Source: Sphingosinicella sp942492965
GTDB taxonomy: Bacteria; Pseudomonadota; Alphaproteobacteria; Sphingomonadales; Sphingomonadaceae
Direction of reading: 5' to 3'
DNA length: 64,000 nucleotides
Assembly (NCBI GenBank): GCA_942492965.1
Contig: OW818656.1
Span: 806,001-870,000, forward strand
Shown here: positions 43,329 through 51,865 of the stretch, in pieces
How positions within the stretch are numbered: the stretch's first letter is position 1
Layout of the letters: every line of letters begins with the position of its first letter
Program-made: the position numbers and the translations under genes
The notes under the pieces: model-generated
Database searches by the model: none
The model's input: the letters and a program-made list of their open reading frames with translations, nothing else
What the model was told of the DNA's origin: nothing

Positions 43329-44780
43329 TCAGCGCATCCGGGCTGCATGGCGCTTGCAATATGCGAAATAGATGAACAACCCCACCGCCATCCACACGAG
43401 TATCCGAACCCAGGTACCTGACGGCAGGCTGAAAATGAGATACGCCGCACCCGCAATGCCCAGCACAGGGACTGCAGGCGCGAAGGGAACGCGGAACGGG
43501 CGGTGCCGGTTCGGCTCACGGCGTCTCAGGATCAATACGCCCGCGCAGACGAACATGAATGCCAGCAATGCTCCGAACGAGACCAACTCGCCAAGAATGT
43601 TCACCGGGAATGAACCCGCCAGTAGCATACATCCAAGAACCACCACCAACGTGCCCCAGTGCGGCGTACCGAAACGCCGGTTTATCGCTTGGAAACCCGC
43701 TGGAAGCAGACGATCCCGAGCCATCGCGTAGAAGATTCGGGTCTGCCCGTAGAGGCCCATCAGAATCGCGGAGGCGAGTCCCACGACCACACCAAAGCCT
43801 ACAACGGGCCGCAGCCAGGCCAGCGCAGGCTCCTGACTCAGCGCCTTGATAACGGGAGCGGCTACATTTAGCGTTTCGTAAGGTGCAAGTCCGGTCACCA
43901 CAAGGCTCATCCCAACGTAAAGGATGGTGCAGATCAGCAGCGCAAACAGGATGCCGCGTCCCAAGTCCCGCTGCGGATCACGCGCTTCCTGTGCGAAGGT
44001 GGCGATGCCATCGAAGCCGATATAGGCGTAAAACATGACGGCGGCACCACGCAACATTCCGCTCCATCCGAACTCGCCGTAGCCCCCTCGATTCTCGGGG
44101 ATGAAAGGTATGAGATTATCGGCGCGCACGTACCAGATGCCGCATCCGACCACGAGGAGGATAACGCCGACCTTCACGCCGACCATTATGACGTTGGCGC
44201 GGGCTGTCTGCCGGACACCCAAGATCAGAAGGATACCGACGACGGCGACAATCGCTACGGCGGGAAGATTGAGAAGCGCGCCCGTGGTCTCGAGCCGATG
44301 CTCGGCTGAGAACGTGAGCGGTGCTTCGGACCATTTCGCCGGTATGTCGACACCGAACGTTCCGACAAAGCCCGTGAAATAGCTAGACCAGCCTACAGCG
44401 ACGGTAGCGCAGGCCGCGAGATATTCGAGCACGAGGCACCAGCCGATCATCCATGCGGCCACCTGCCCCATCGTTACCGACGTATAGCTATAAACGCCCC
44501 CCGACGCAGGCATCATTCCGGAAAGTTCGCCGTAGCAGAGACCAGTACACAGACAGACGAGTGCCGCGACGAAGCACGACAATGCAACAGATGGACCGGC
44601 ATACTGCGCAGCGACTGTGCCTGTCAGAACGAAGATGCCGGATCCTATCGCGGAGCCGACACCGGCGAGCGTGAGGTGCCAGAGGCCAAGCTCGCGCCGG
44701 AGCTTCCGGCTTTCATCAAGTCCCCTTCCTTCGGCTGCGGCGCAGACTTCGTCGATGCCGCGCCGCGTCCACATGCTCAC
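43329..44780 (-). CDS. APC family amino-acid permease (cationic amino-acid transporter type)
   Basis: A 483-residue permease with about 12-13 membrane segments. The N-terminal LWHLTLAGVGSAIGSGIFVLTGTVAAQYAGPS segment contains the GSGIF substrate-backbone motif of the APC superfamily, and FYAYIGFDGIATFAQEARDPQRDLGRGI is the CAT-type helix 6 motif. GTG 44780 overlaps the DgcN-like stop as GTGA; ATG 44774 is an alternative. Being co-translated with a DgcN-like gene, it probably imports an amino acid, perhaps D-glutamate or a product of the acylase pathway. The specificity is inference. Confidence 0.87.
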   Translation of the reverse strand: MSMWTRRGIDEVCAAAEGRGLDESRKLRRELGLWHLTLAGVGSAIGSGIFVLTGTVAAQYAGPSVALSCFVAALVCLCTGLCYGELSGMMPASGGVYSYTSVTMGQVAAWMIGWCLVLEYLAACATVAVGWSSYFTGFVGTFGVDIPAKWSEAPLTFSAEHRLETTGALLNLPAVAIVAVVGILLILGVRQTARANVIMVGVKVGVILLVVGCGIWYVRADNLIPFIPENRGGYGEFGWSGMLRGAAVMFYAYIGFDGIATFAQEARDPQRDLGRGILFALLICTILYVGMSLVVTGLAPYETLNVAAPVIKALSQEPALAWLRPVVGFGVVVGLASAILMGLYGQTRIFYAMARDRLLPAGFQAINRRFGTPHWGTLVVVLGCMLLAGSFPVNILGELVSFGALLAFMFVCAGVLILRRREPNRHRPFRVPFAPAVPVLGIAGAAYLIFSLPSGTWVRILVWMAVGLFIYFAYCKRHAARMR

Positions 44781-45799
44781 GGTTGGATGTCCACAAGCAC
44801 GTCAATGATGGAATCAACGCCGAAACGGATGGGATCGCAGCATGGCAAGCTGTAGCGATCCTCGGTATGACGCAGTAGTGCTCGTGCTGAATCCGCATCG
44901 CGCCGTGAGGTGTTAAGGCAAATCCCGACTGCGCGTACATCGGGGTTTGTGAGGCGCGCCGCGTTGAGATGCGCGTCTCGCGCATCCTCGATCCGTGCGA
45001 CGGGGAAATTTTCAAATCCGAGAAGCCCCGCGCGATCAGGATCGTGACAAATGACGAGCGCGTCGGGTTGTGTCCCATGAATGAGTCCCATCGTGACACC
45101 CGCATAGGCCGGGTGCAGCAACGCCCCCTGCCCTTCAACGATATCCCAGTGGTCGTATGCGGCATCAGGGCTCAGCCATTCGGCTGCGCCAGAAATGAAG
45201 TCCGCAACCACTGAATCAACCGCCACGCCGCGCCCCGATATGAAAATGCCGGTCTGCCCGGTTGCGCGAAAATCAGCAGACATGCCGCGTTCGCGCATAG
45301 CCTTTTCGATCGCAAGCGCCGTGTACTTCTTACCGACGGCACAGTCCGTACCAACGGTCAGTAGCCTCTTACCCATCCGACGAAGTCCCGTTCCGGGCAT
45401 GAAGTCGCGCTCGGGGTGTCGCGCGTTGATAAGCCGCGCACCTGCTTTTTGCGCCGCCGCCGCTATGACCGCGTTGCTCTCCAGCCGTTCGTGGAGACCC
45501 GATGCGATAATAAACCCGGCCTGAATTGCCTCGACAATCGCCGGCACCCATTCCGGTTCAACGAAGCCACCGTCGTTCGCAATGCCCAGAACCATAGTGC
45601 GGATACCCGCCGCCTTTGCGGCTGCAATGTCGAGCGTCGGCAAGCCGAGATCAACCGCACAGCCGGGCAGACGGTATTGCCCGGCACATAGATCCGGTCG
45701 CCATTCGCGGAGCCCCGCCGCCGTCTTTGCCCACCCGATATCCGGAGCTTGGCCGAGGAATAGCAGATAGGGAGGTTCCATTCCCAACGGATTGGTCAT
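44777..45799 (-). CDS. dgcN: DgcN-like D-glutamate N-acetyltransferase (DUF1611)
   Basis: A 340-residue DUF1611 protein. A P-loop-like motif GTDCAVGKKYTA (150-161) is visible, with DHWDIVEGQGALLHPAYAGVT and LIHGTQPDALVICHDP blocks typical of the family. Members were described as DgcN, which N-acetylates D-glutamate before DgcA racemises it to the L-form. A DgcA homologue is at 33893-34888. The gene is preceded by a GGAAAG site, is 52 bp after a small membrane-protein gene, and overlaps the amino-acid permease gene. Other DUF1611 proteins could have other acyl acceptors, so the call is moderate. Confidence 0.75.
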   Translation of the reverse strand: MTNPLGMEPPYLLFLGQAPDIGWAKTAAGLREWRPDLCAGQYRLPGCAVDLGLPTLDIAAAKAAGIRTMVLGIANDGGFVEPEWVPAIVEAIQAGFIIASGLHERLESNAVIAAAAQKAGARLINARHPERDFMPGTGLRRMGKRLLTVGTDCAVGKKYTALAIEKAMRERGMSADFRATGQTGIFISGRGVAVDSVVADFISGAAEWLSPDAAYDHWDIVEGQGALLHPAYAGVTMGLIHGTQPDALVICHDPDRAGLLGFENFPVARIEDARDAHLNAARLTNPDVRAVGICLNTSRRDADSARALLRHTEDRYSLPCCDPIRFGVDSIIDVLVDIQP

Positions 45800-45851
45800 C
45801 GTGAGCTTTCCAAATGATAAGTAAGGGAGAGAAGTGTTGAACAGAATAATA

Positions 45852-45877
45852 TTATGATTTTGAATGGAAAATCATAA
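45852..45877. repeat. AT-rich inverted repeat ahead of dgcN
   Basis: TTATGATTTT (45852-45861) and AAAATCATAA (45868-45877) form perfect 10-bp arms around a GAATGG loop. It overlaps the last codons and stop of the 58-residue membrane-protein gene and precedes dgcN by about 52 bp. Lacking GC pairs, it is more likely an operator or attenuator than a terminator. Confidence 0.5.
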
Positions 45878-46028
45878 CTGCGATCACAATGAGAGGGGCT
45901 CCCACCATCGCGGCGAACGCGGCGTCGGCGCCGTCCGTGGCAAGTGCGAGGACGAGACCGCATGCTTGTAGAACACCCAGCACCGCCGGAACGCGCAATA
46001 TACCGCGATAAGGATTATCGGGCCGCAT
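45852..46028 (-). CDS. Small two-helix membrane protein of a PepSY operon
   Basis: A 58-residue frame (ATG 46028, TAA at 45852-45854) encoding MRPDNPYRGILRVP at the start, then hydrophobic stretches AVLGVLQACGLVLALA and AAFAAMVGAPLIVIAVMIF separated by a short TDGADAAF-type polar link. This is a helix-loop-helix membrane protein. The ATG overlaps the PepSY gene's end by 14 bp and has an AAAGG site about 7 nt upstream. Small hydrophobic proteins often follow PepSY genes in TonB-related loci. Function is unknown, but it is likely a partner of the PepSY protein. Confidence 0.7.
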   Translation of the reverse strand: MRPDNPYRGILRVPAVLGVLQACGLVLALATDGADAAFAAMVGAPLIVIAVMIFHSKS

Positions 46029-47163
46029 ACTCGACCTTTCCGCTTGCGATGGCGCCGGGTTCGATCGACGAATGCCGTTCGCGAAAAAATAGCCGCAATC
46101 CGGTCAGCAATACGGCGATCGTCACGAGATCAAGCAGAGCCCAGACGACCTGAAGTGTCCGTCCGCCATAATCACCGAAGTGCAGGGGCTGGGAAAGGAA
46201 CAGCGCCCGTACGTACCAAGGCATATCGCGGATGGCGGTAAGCGCCCCCGTTTTCGCGTCGACCAAAGCAGGCTTCAAAATGCGCGACGTCAGAGAGGTG
46301 CCACCGTGCATGTAGATTGCGTAATGATGGTCACTGCTAAATGCCGAGCCCGGCATGGCAATGACAAACGGCGTCATGCCCGGCGCCGCGCGGACCGCAG
46401 TTTCAATAGCCGCATCGACAGATACCAAATCGCCGACCGGAGCCGGGCGCCCGATGTAGGGCGCGGTCATTTCGGCGAGTTGCCCCGCCTGCCAAGCGCC
46501 AAGCATTGGAATTGAGAGCGCGTTCACCACGCCGGTGGCACCGACGACAAGCGCCCAGGCAAGCGTCGTGATGCCGAGGAGATTGTGAAGATCAAGCCAT
46601 TTTACACGCGCGCTCTTACGTCGACGAACCGTGCCAAACTCTATCTTGCGCATGAACGGTCGATAGACGACGATTCCCGATACCACTGCCACCACGAACG
46701 CCGCCGCCATCGCACCAAGAAAGAGCGTGCCTGCCAGACCGGCATAGAAATCGGTGTGCAGGCGAAACATCGTCCACACGAACCCTTCTTCACGAGGCGG
46801 TGCGACAATAGAATAGCCCGTACTCAAATCCACCGGTTGCACGAAGGATGCGCGCGGACCGCTGGAAATTTCGGGCGCCAGCCGAACCCTCGCAAGATCC
46901 GGATCATCGCGATCGATCACGACCAATTGCACAACGTTCCCGGGATTCGCGGCTACAGCTGCGCCTATCGCCGTATCGATCGGCGGACGCGGCTGGAGGC
47001 CGGCATTTGCCGCCAGCTCCACGGCATGTCCGGTGAGTTGGTCGATATCGTCATGAAAAATCAGGGGGAGACCTGTGATGCAGGTCATCAGCAGGAAAAG
47101 TGTGCAAACCAGGCTCGTCCATTTGTGGATCACCAGCCATCGCTTCAGCGCCGCCTGTGTCAT
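46015..47163 (-). CDS. PepSY domain-containing transmembrane protein
   Basis: A 382-residue PepSY-TM protein. It starts KRWLVIHKWTSLVCTLFLLMTCITGLPLIFHDDIDQLTG, has periplasmic PepSY stretches, a WLDLHNLLGITTLAWALVVGATGVVNAL segment and a C-terminal membrane helix, giving about four spans. ATG 47163 is chosen because GGAGG precedes it by 6 nt; the TTG 18 bp upstream is less likely. It leads an operon with the small membrane protein, the DgcN-like gene and the permease. It is clearly related to, but divergent from, the PepSY protein at 21330. A redox or metal-chelate role at the inner membrane is inference. Confidence 0.85.
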   Translation of the reverse strand: MTQAALKRWLVIHKWTSLVCTLFLLMTCITGLPLIFHDDIDQLTGHAVELAANAGLQPRPPIDTAIGAAVAANPGNVVQLVVIDRDDPDLARVRLAPEISSGPRASFVQPVDLSTGYSIVAPPREEGFVWTMFRLHTDFYAGLAGTLFLGAMAAAFVVAVVSGIVVYRPFMRKIEFGTVRRRKSARVKWLDLHNLLGITTLAWALVVGATGVVNALSIPMLGAWQAGQLAEMTAPYIGRPAPVGDLVSVDAAIETAVRAAPGMTPFVIAMPGSAFSSDHHYAIYMHGGTSLTSRILKPALVDAKTGALTAIRDMPWYVRALFLSQPLHFGDYGGRTLQVVWALLDLVTIAVLLTGLRLFFRERHSSIEPGAIASGKVEYAAR

Positions 47164-47188
47164 TCCCACCCTCCAACGCAATTCCTAT

Positions 47189-47216
47189 ATAGACTAACAA
47201 TTATTTATTAGATAAT
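47189..47216. promoter_or_regulatory. Two-site TAGATAAT operator in the PepSY/esterase divergent promoter
   Basis: ATAGAC (47189-47194) and TTAGATAAT (47208-47216), 19 nt apart in register, lie in the 97-bp gap between the PepSY operon and the tannase-family esterase. The same spacing is seen at 41125-41152. Probably the operator of the dgcN operon, possibly also of the esterase gene. Confidence 0.5.
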
Positions 47217-47260
47217 CAATCCTAAGCAATCGGAATTTTTTTGTGTGAGGAGATTTTTGG

Positions 47261-48865
47261 ATGGCGCGATGGCTGGTCGGACTGTGCATCTTATTTGGCT
47301 GTGCCATGCCGGCAGCCGCTTCCAACAATCTCGAGAGGCGGTGTTCAGAACTCGCCGACCTGACTTTCGATCACTTGCCTGATGCACCTACGAAGGTCAC
47401 CGTGTCCCGTTATGAACCGGCGCGTGCTGATATCGTCTCTGCAAATGAAGTTGGGCGCGCGTTACAGCAGATGGGCAGCCCCGCCGACCTTGAGAAGGGC
47501 ACACCGGCACTGTGCCGGGTACAGGGCTATGTCGCACCCACGGTTCGGTTCGAACTTCTTCTTCCGGTCTCCGACTGGAACGGCAAGTTCCTTCTTTCCA
47601 CATGCGACGGCTTCTGCGGTGCACTCAACGACCGCTACTGTATGCCTGCGTTCCTGCGGGGCTATGCGACCGCAACGACCGACGGCGGCCACACCGGCAT
47701 ACCAGGCTTCGACGCGGTCTGGGCCTATAACAACCTGCAAGGCAAGATCGATTTCGGATACCGTGCCAACCACGTTGTCGCCGTCGCATCGAAGGCCATC
47801 GTTGCGGCATTCTACGGCCGGGAAGCCAGCTTTTCATACCTGACGGGTTGCTCTAAGGGAGGATCAGCGGGCGTGATGGCCGCCATACGTTATCCTGGGG
47901 ATTTCGACGGCATCATCGCCGGGGCGCCGGTGCTCGACTACCAACGCAAGGTTGCTGTGCATTTTCCGTGGATCGCAAACGCCGTCACAGACGAGCGTGA
48001 CCGCCCCATCCTCTCAGCCGAAAAATCGCCCGCCATACAGACTGCCGTTATGGAAGCCTGCGACGGTATCGACGGTTTGAAGGATGGGCTGATCGACGAT
48101 CCGCGCAAATGCAGGTTCAAGGCGTCATCCATGGCCTGCCCCGGCGGTAAGGACAGCAAGAGCTGCCTCCTTCCCCACGAAGTCAGTGCTTTGGAAAAGC
48201 TCTACGCAATGCCGGTGAACTCTCGAGGCGAGGTCGTTTACCCGGCCGCCATGTCACCCGGTTCCGAGGGGCGCTGGCCGGGTTGGATATTGCCGACGAA
48301 CGAGTCCGTTCGCACGCTCTCATACCAGGGTGCTGAGCAGTATCTTCGTTACATGGCGCTGGACCCGGCACCAGGTCCTAGTTTCAATTTCCGCGATTTC
48401 AACTTCGATACCGACCTCGACCGGCTTGCGACGATGTCTCCGATCTTCGATGCGACCGATCCGGATCTCAGCGCGTTCAAAGCACGCGGAGGAAAGATCA
48501 TCCTTTGGCATGGCTGGGCTGATGCAGCCATTTCCGCAGATATGACGATACAGTATTTTGACCGCATGACCGATGTGATGGGCGGCCCCGCAGCGACGGG
48601 CGAATTCGCTCGGCTGTTCCTTCTCCCTGGGATATTTCATTGCGGGCTGAGCGCCACTGGCGGCAATGAGTGGGATGCGCTTTCCGCCCTCGAAGCGTGG
48701 CGCGAGAACGGCGCTGCGCCGGCTTCGATCCTGATTTCGTACGATCTCGATCGCGACGGCACCTATGATCGCACGCGCCCCGTTTATCCGTATCCGAATA
48801 TTACGAAGTACAAGGGCTCGGGCGACGTCAACCAACCGGACAGCTTCCTCTCGGCCCTGCCCTAG
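47261..48865 (+). CDS. Tannase/feruloyl esterase family hydrolase
   Basis: A 534-residue secreted alpha/beta hydrolase of the tannase/feruloyl-esterase family. Signal peptide to about residue 20 (AMPAAA). The CS-D-HC signature is complete: LTGCSKGGSAG (C197-S198), the WHGWADAAIS aspartate and GIFHCGLS (His-Cys). Many cysteines fit the disulfide-rich lid domain. An AGGAG site precedes ATG 47261. It should cut an ester of an aromatic acid in the periplasm. A transporter for aromatic acids (48929) follows in the same direction after 60 bp and the gentisate pathway is nearby, so the released acid may be a hydroxybenzoate such as salicylate or 3-hydroxybenzoate. Confidence 0.87.
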   Translation: MARWLVGLCILFGCAMPAAASNNLERRCSELADLTFDHLPDAPTKVTVSRYEPARADIVSANEVGRALQQMGSPADLEKGTPALCRVQGYVAPTVRFELLLPVSDWNGKFLLSTCDGFCGALNDRYCMPAFLRGYATATTDGGHTGIPGFDAVWAYNNLQGKIDFGYRANHVVAVASKAIVAAFYGREASFSYLTGCSKGGSAGVMAAIRYPGDFDGIIAGAPVLDYQRKVAVHFPWIANAVTDERDRPILSAEKSPAIQTAVMEACDGIDGLKDGLIDDPRKCRFKASSMACPGGKDSKSCLLPHEVSALEKLYAMPVNSRGEVVYPAAMSPGSEGRWPGWILPTNESVRTLSYQGAEQYLRYMALDPAPGPSFNFRDFNFDTDLDRLATMSPIFDATDPDLSAFKARGGKIILWHGWADAAISADMTIQYFDRMTDVMGGPAATGEFARLFLLPGIFHCGLSATGGNEWDALSALEAWRENGAAPASILISYDLDRDGTYDRTRPVYPYPNITKYKGSGDVNQPDSFLSALP

Positions 48866-48928
48866 ATCGGAACGGAATAGCGATGGCGACACCGACTAGG
48901 AATATTTGATCCTGCTGGAGATATTGTG

Positions 48929-50254
48929 ATGGATAGCGCCGTGTCTCGTAAAGACGCTGACAGTTCGATAGATGCGCTCCCCCTGCGCCGCTTCCATATT
49001 CATGTTATCTTGCTTTGCGCGATCATCGCGATACTTGACGGCTTTGATACGCAGTCCGTGGCCTATGTCGCTCCCCGCATCGCGGAAGAATGGGGTCTTC
49101 CGGTCAGCGCCTTCGGTCCCATTTTCGCAGCGGGCCTTTTCGGATTGATGGTTGGCGCAATGATGCTCGGCCCGCTCGCCGACCGCATCGGACGAAAGAA
49201 GGTCATTCTGATCTGCGTTTTTTCGTTCGGTCTGTTCGCGCTCCTCACTGCCACGGCGGAAAGCATAGGCGCGTTGCTTGTGCTCCGTTTCCTGACCGGT
49301 ATCGGCCTTGGCGGTGCAATGCCGAACATCATCGCACTTGTCAGCGAATACGCCCCTGCCCGCTACCGTACGACAATGGTTACGATCATGTTCTGCGGCT
49401 TTCCGCTTGGGTCCACACTCGGCGGTTTCGCAGCCGTGCCGCTCATCGAATTTGCGGGCTGGCCGGCGATCTTCATAATAGGAGGAATAGCACCGCTTTT
49501 TCTCCTTCCCATACTCGCGCGCAGCCTGCCCGAATCGATTCGCTTTCTCGCGACACACAACCCGACTGATGCACGCATCGAGGTCATTCTGAAACGGCTA
49601 GGCGCATCGATCACAGCGCGAGATTTCATCTGTACCACGCCAGACGTGGCACCGAAGCAGCCATCTTTCCCGGTCGCGGCCCTCTTCGCCGACGGTCGCG
49701 CCCGGAGCACGATGTTGATCTGGACCAGCTTCTTCATGAACTTGCTGGTGATGTACTTTCTGATCAACTGGCTCCCCGCATTGATGCGCGCGCAAGGTGC
49801 CCCACTCGACATTGCGATATTATCGACCGCCTTGCTGAATCTAGGCGGCGTGCTCGGCGGCGTCATGCTCGGCCGATTGATGGACAAGGGGCGTCCGCAT
49901 CGTACCCTTGCCGTGGCTTATGCCTCATCCGCGCTGTTCATCGGGCTCTGCGCCGCGACAGGGAACCAGTTCACCCTTGCCATGGTCTTCAGCTTCTTCG
50001 CGGGAATCGGAATGGTTGGCGGTCAGATTTGTCTCAATGCCATAACGGCAGCATCATATCCCACGACGATGCGCGCGACCGGCATCGGCTGGGCGCTTGG
50101 TTTCGGCCGTATCGGCTCCGTCGTAGGGCCGGTCATGGGAGGATTTCTTCTCGGCATCGGATGGCTGCCGCACGCGCTCCTCGCTCTAGCGGTCATACCA
50201 ACGCTTGCGGCGGCGCTAGCGGTTCACCTGTTGTCCAGGTCCGCAAACGGATGA
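48929..50254 (+). CDS. Aromatic acid:H+ symporter (AAHS-type MFS transporter)
   Basis: A 441-residue MFS transporter of the AAHS branch (BenK/PcaK/GenK type). Visible are DGFDTQSVAYVAPRIAEEWG in the first helix region, the GPLADRIGRKKVI loop between helices 2 and 3, and a second-half GRLMDKGRPHRT loop. AAHS proteins import benzoate, 4-hydroxybenzoate, gentisate and similar acids. ATG 48929 follows a GGAG site. It lies downstream of the esterase gene and converges on the gentisate dioxygenase gene (56 bp gap). Uptake of the esterase product as a gentisate-pathway substrate is a reasonable inference. Confidence 0.88.
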   Translation: MDSAVSRKDADSSIDALPLRRFHIHVILLCAIIAILDGFDTQSVAYVAPRIAEEWGLPVSAFGPIFAAGLFGLMVGAMMLGPLADRIGRKKVILICVFSFGLFALLTATAESIGALLVLRFLTGIGLGGAMPNIIALVSEYAPARYRTTMVTIMFCGFPLGSTLGGFAAVPLIEFAGWPAIFIIGGIAPLFLLPILARSLPESIRFLATHNPTDARIEVILKRLGASITARDFICTTPDVAPKQPSFPVAALFADGRARSTMLIWTSFFMNLLVMYFLINWLPALMRAQGAPLDIAILSTALLNLGGVLGGVMLGRLMDKGRPHRTLAVAYASSALFIGLCAATGNQFTLAMVFSFFAGIGMVGGQICLNAITAASYPTTMRATGIGWALGFGRIGSVVGPVMGGFLLGIGWLPHALLALAVIPTLAAALAVHLLSRSANG

Positions 50255-50309
50255 CAGGTGAGTCAAACTGCTAGGCCTCTGGTCAGCCAAGCATTTTCGG
50301 GCCGACCCT

Positions 50310-51374
50310 TCAATCTCCGGGCAATAACTCTTCGCGCCAGAGGTTCAGTTTTTCCTGCACTGTTCGGTCAGAATAGCTGAACAGGACAAGGCGCGTACCT
50401 GCGCGAATCCGGCGTGTGCTCCAGGAGGGCGCGATCACAACGGTTCCTTCTGATAATGCGAACTCCCGGTCACCGATCGTCATTGCACCGGTCCCCGAAA
50501 CGACGACAAAGATCGTGCCATCGGTTGAACGCATGGGCGCCGTGTGGAAGCCGGCCGGAACGCTCTGGGCGAACGCCGATATGGTCGACATCACTGCGCC
50601 GCCGTCCAGCGGGTTGCGGAACTCGAGCCGATATCCTTCATGCGGATGCGGCGCGTCAGAAGCCTCCATCGCCGCGAGTGTCCCGCTCCATTCTCTGAAC
50701 GGATAGGCATAAAGTGGATTGGCGCTTCGGTCCGGCGCAACACCCCGAACCGGGCGCAGATTGCGACCCCAGCGTTTCTGCGTATCCCCAGCCGCGCGGC
50801 CAGGCGGGCAGGCGCCGCGGTCAGGACGATGTTCGGCAAAGCTGGCATCGAGAGACTTCAGCAGCGGGATATCCAGCCCATCGAGCCAGACCATTGCCTC
50901 GTTTGTCTCGTTGCCGTGATCGTGCCACACCCAGTTCGGCGTGAGGATCAGGTCGTACTTTTCCATGTAAATACGTTCGCCGTCGAGCGCCGTGAACGCA
51001 CCGGAGCCTTCCATGATGAAACGCAGCGCCGACTGTGTATGGCGATGCGCGGGCGCCACCTCGCCCGGCAGAATGAGCTGAAGGCCCGCGTAGAGCGTGT
51101 CGGTGATCCGGGATTCGCCCGGTGCCGCGGGGTTTTCCAGAATGAGGACACGGCGTTCCGCGCGTGCTGCGCTGATAAGCTCTCCGGCCTTCATCAGCAG
51201 CGGGCGTGCCGTTTCATAAGACCAGGTAGCGGCCTCCATACGGCCCTGCGGTGTCGGCGTCACGAGCGCAGCGAGCACATCCCACAGGGGAGCAAGGTTC
51301 GCATCCTGAAGCGCCCTGCGCCAGTCCTCGTCAAGGTCGGCGCGCTCGTCGTTCCATCGCTCGGTTGTCGTCAT
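50310..51374 (-). CDS. Gentisate 1,2-dioxygenase
   Basis: A 354-residue bicupin ring-cleaving dioxygenase. The first cupin has PAHRHTQSALRFIMEGSGAFTALDGERIYMEKYDLILTPNWVWHDHGNE, giving Fe(II)-ligand candidates H110, H112 and H151; the second cupin is near the C-terminus (GAMTIGDREFALSEGTVVIAPSW). It converts gentisate to maleylpyruvate. The neighbours (ring hydroxylase alpha and beta, fumarylpyruvate hydrolase, maleylpyruvate isomerase) complete the pathway to fumarate and pyruvate. It is 8 bp downstream of the beta-subunit gene. A salicylate 1,2-dioxygenase would look similar, but gentisate is best supported by context. Confidence 0.88.
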   Translation of the reverse strand: MTTTERWNDERADLDEDWRRALQDANLAPLWDVLAALVTPTPQGRMEAATWSYETARPLLMKAGELISAARAERRVLILENPAAPGESRITDTLYAGLQLILPGEVAPAHRHTQSALRFIMEGSGAFTALDGERIYMEKYDLILTPNWVWHDHGNETNEAMVWLDGLDIPLLKSLDASFAEHRPDRGACPPGRAAGDTQKRWGRNLRPVRGVAPDRSANPLYAYPFREWSGTLAAMEASDAPHPHEGYRLEFRNPLDGGAVMSTISAFAQSVPAGFHTAPMRSTDGTIFVVVSGTGAMTIGDREFALSEGTVVIAPSWSTRRIRAGTRLVLFSYSDRTVQEKLNLWREELLPGD

Positions 51375-51382
51375 GGAAGGCC

Positions 51383-51865
51383 TCAGATCGGATAGATGAT
51401 GGAGTTCGGGATGAGTTCGCTGTCGTAGACACAGAGCTTCTCGGCAAAGCGCAGAGTTCCGTCCTCACGGACGATATGATCCCGGTAGACGCCCGCGTTC
51501 AGGATATCGGTCATCGCGTCGTATTTGGTGCGGAACACGACATAGTTCGCGGTGGCGCGGATACTGCCATCGTCGTCCAGCCACAGGCGCGGAAGGCTGA
51601 TGATATGCCGTTGATAGTACGGCGCATGGAAGAGCGTGTTCGCGGCACCGTAGATGCGGTCCTTCATCATGGCCCGGCTGCTCAGGGCAATCGTCGCGAG
51701 CTCCAGCCCGGCTGCATCATTTTCACGCGGCACCACCCTGTAGCGCCCATGTTCGCAGAACAGGTCGGGCCACTCTTCGAAGCGCGGTTCATCGAGACAC
51801 GACGCGTACTCGGCGTAGAGGTCCTGAATCTCGGCGCGCAAGGCAAGGTCCGGAGTGCGGCTCAC
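51383..51865 (-). CDS. Aromatic-ring-hydroxylating dioxygenase beta subunit
   Basis: A 160-residue small subunit of a Rieske non-haem iron oxygenase with the NTF2-like fold: LYAEYASCLDEPRFEEWPDLFCEHGRYRVVPREND at the N-terminus and the C-terminal VYRDHIVREDGTLRFAEKLCVYDSELIPNSI segment are typical of salicylate 5-hydroxylase small subunits (NagH-like). It supports assembly of the alpha subunit. Its start overlaps the alpha-subunit stop by 4 bp, so the two are co-translated. Confidence 0.87.
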   Translation of the reverse strand: MSRTPDLALRAEIQDLYAEYASCLDEPRFEEWPDLFCEHGRYRVVPRENDAAGLELATIALSSRAMMKDRIYGAANTLFHAPYYQRHIISLPRLWLDDDGSIRATANYVVFRTKYDAMTDILNAGVYRDHIVREDGTLRFAEKLCVYDSELIPNSIIYPI

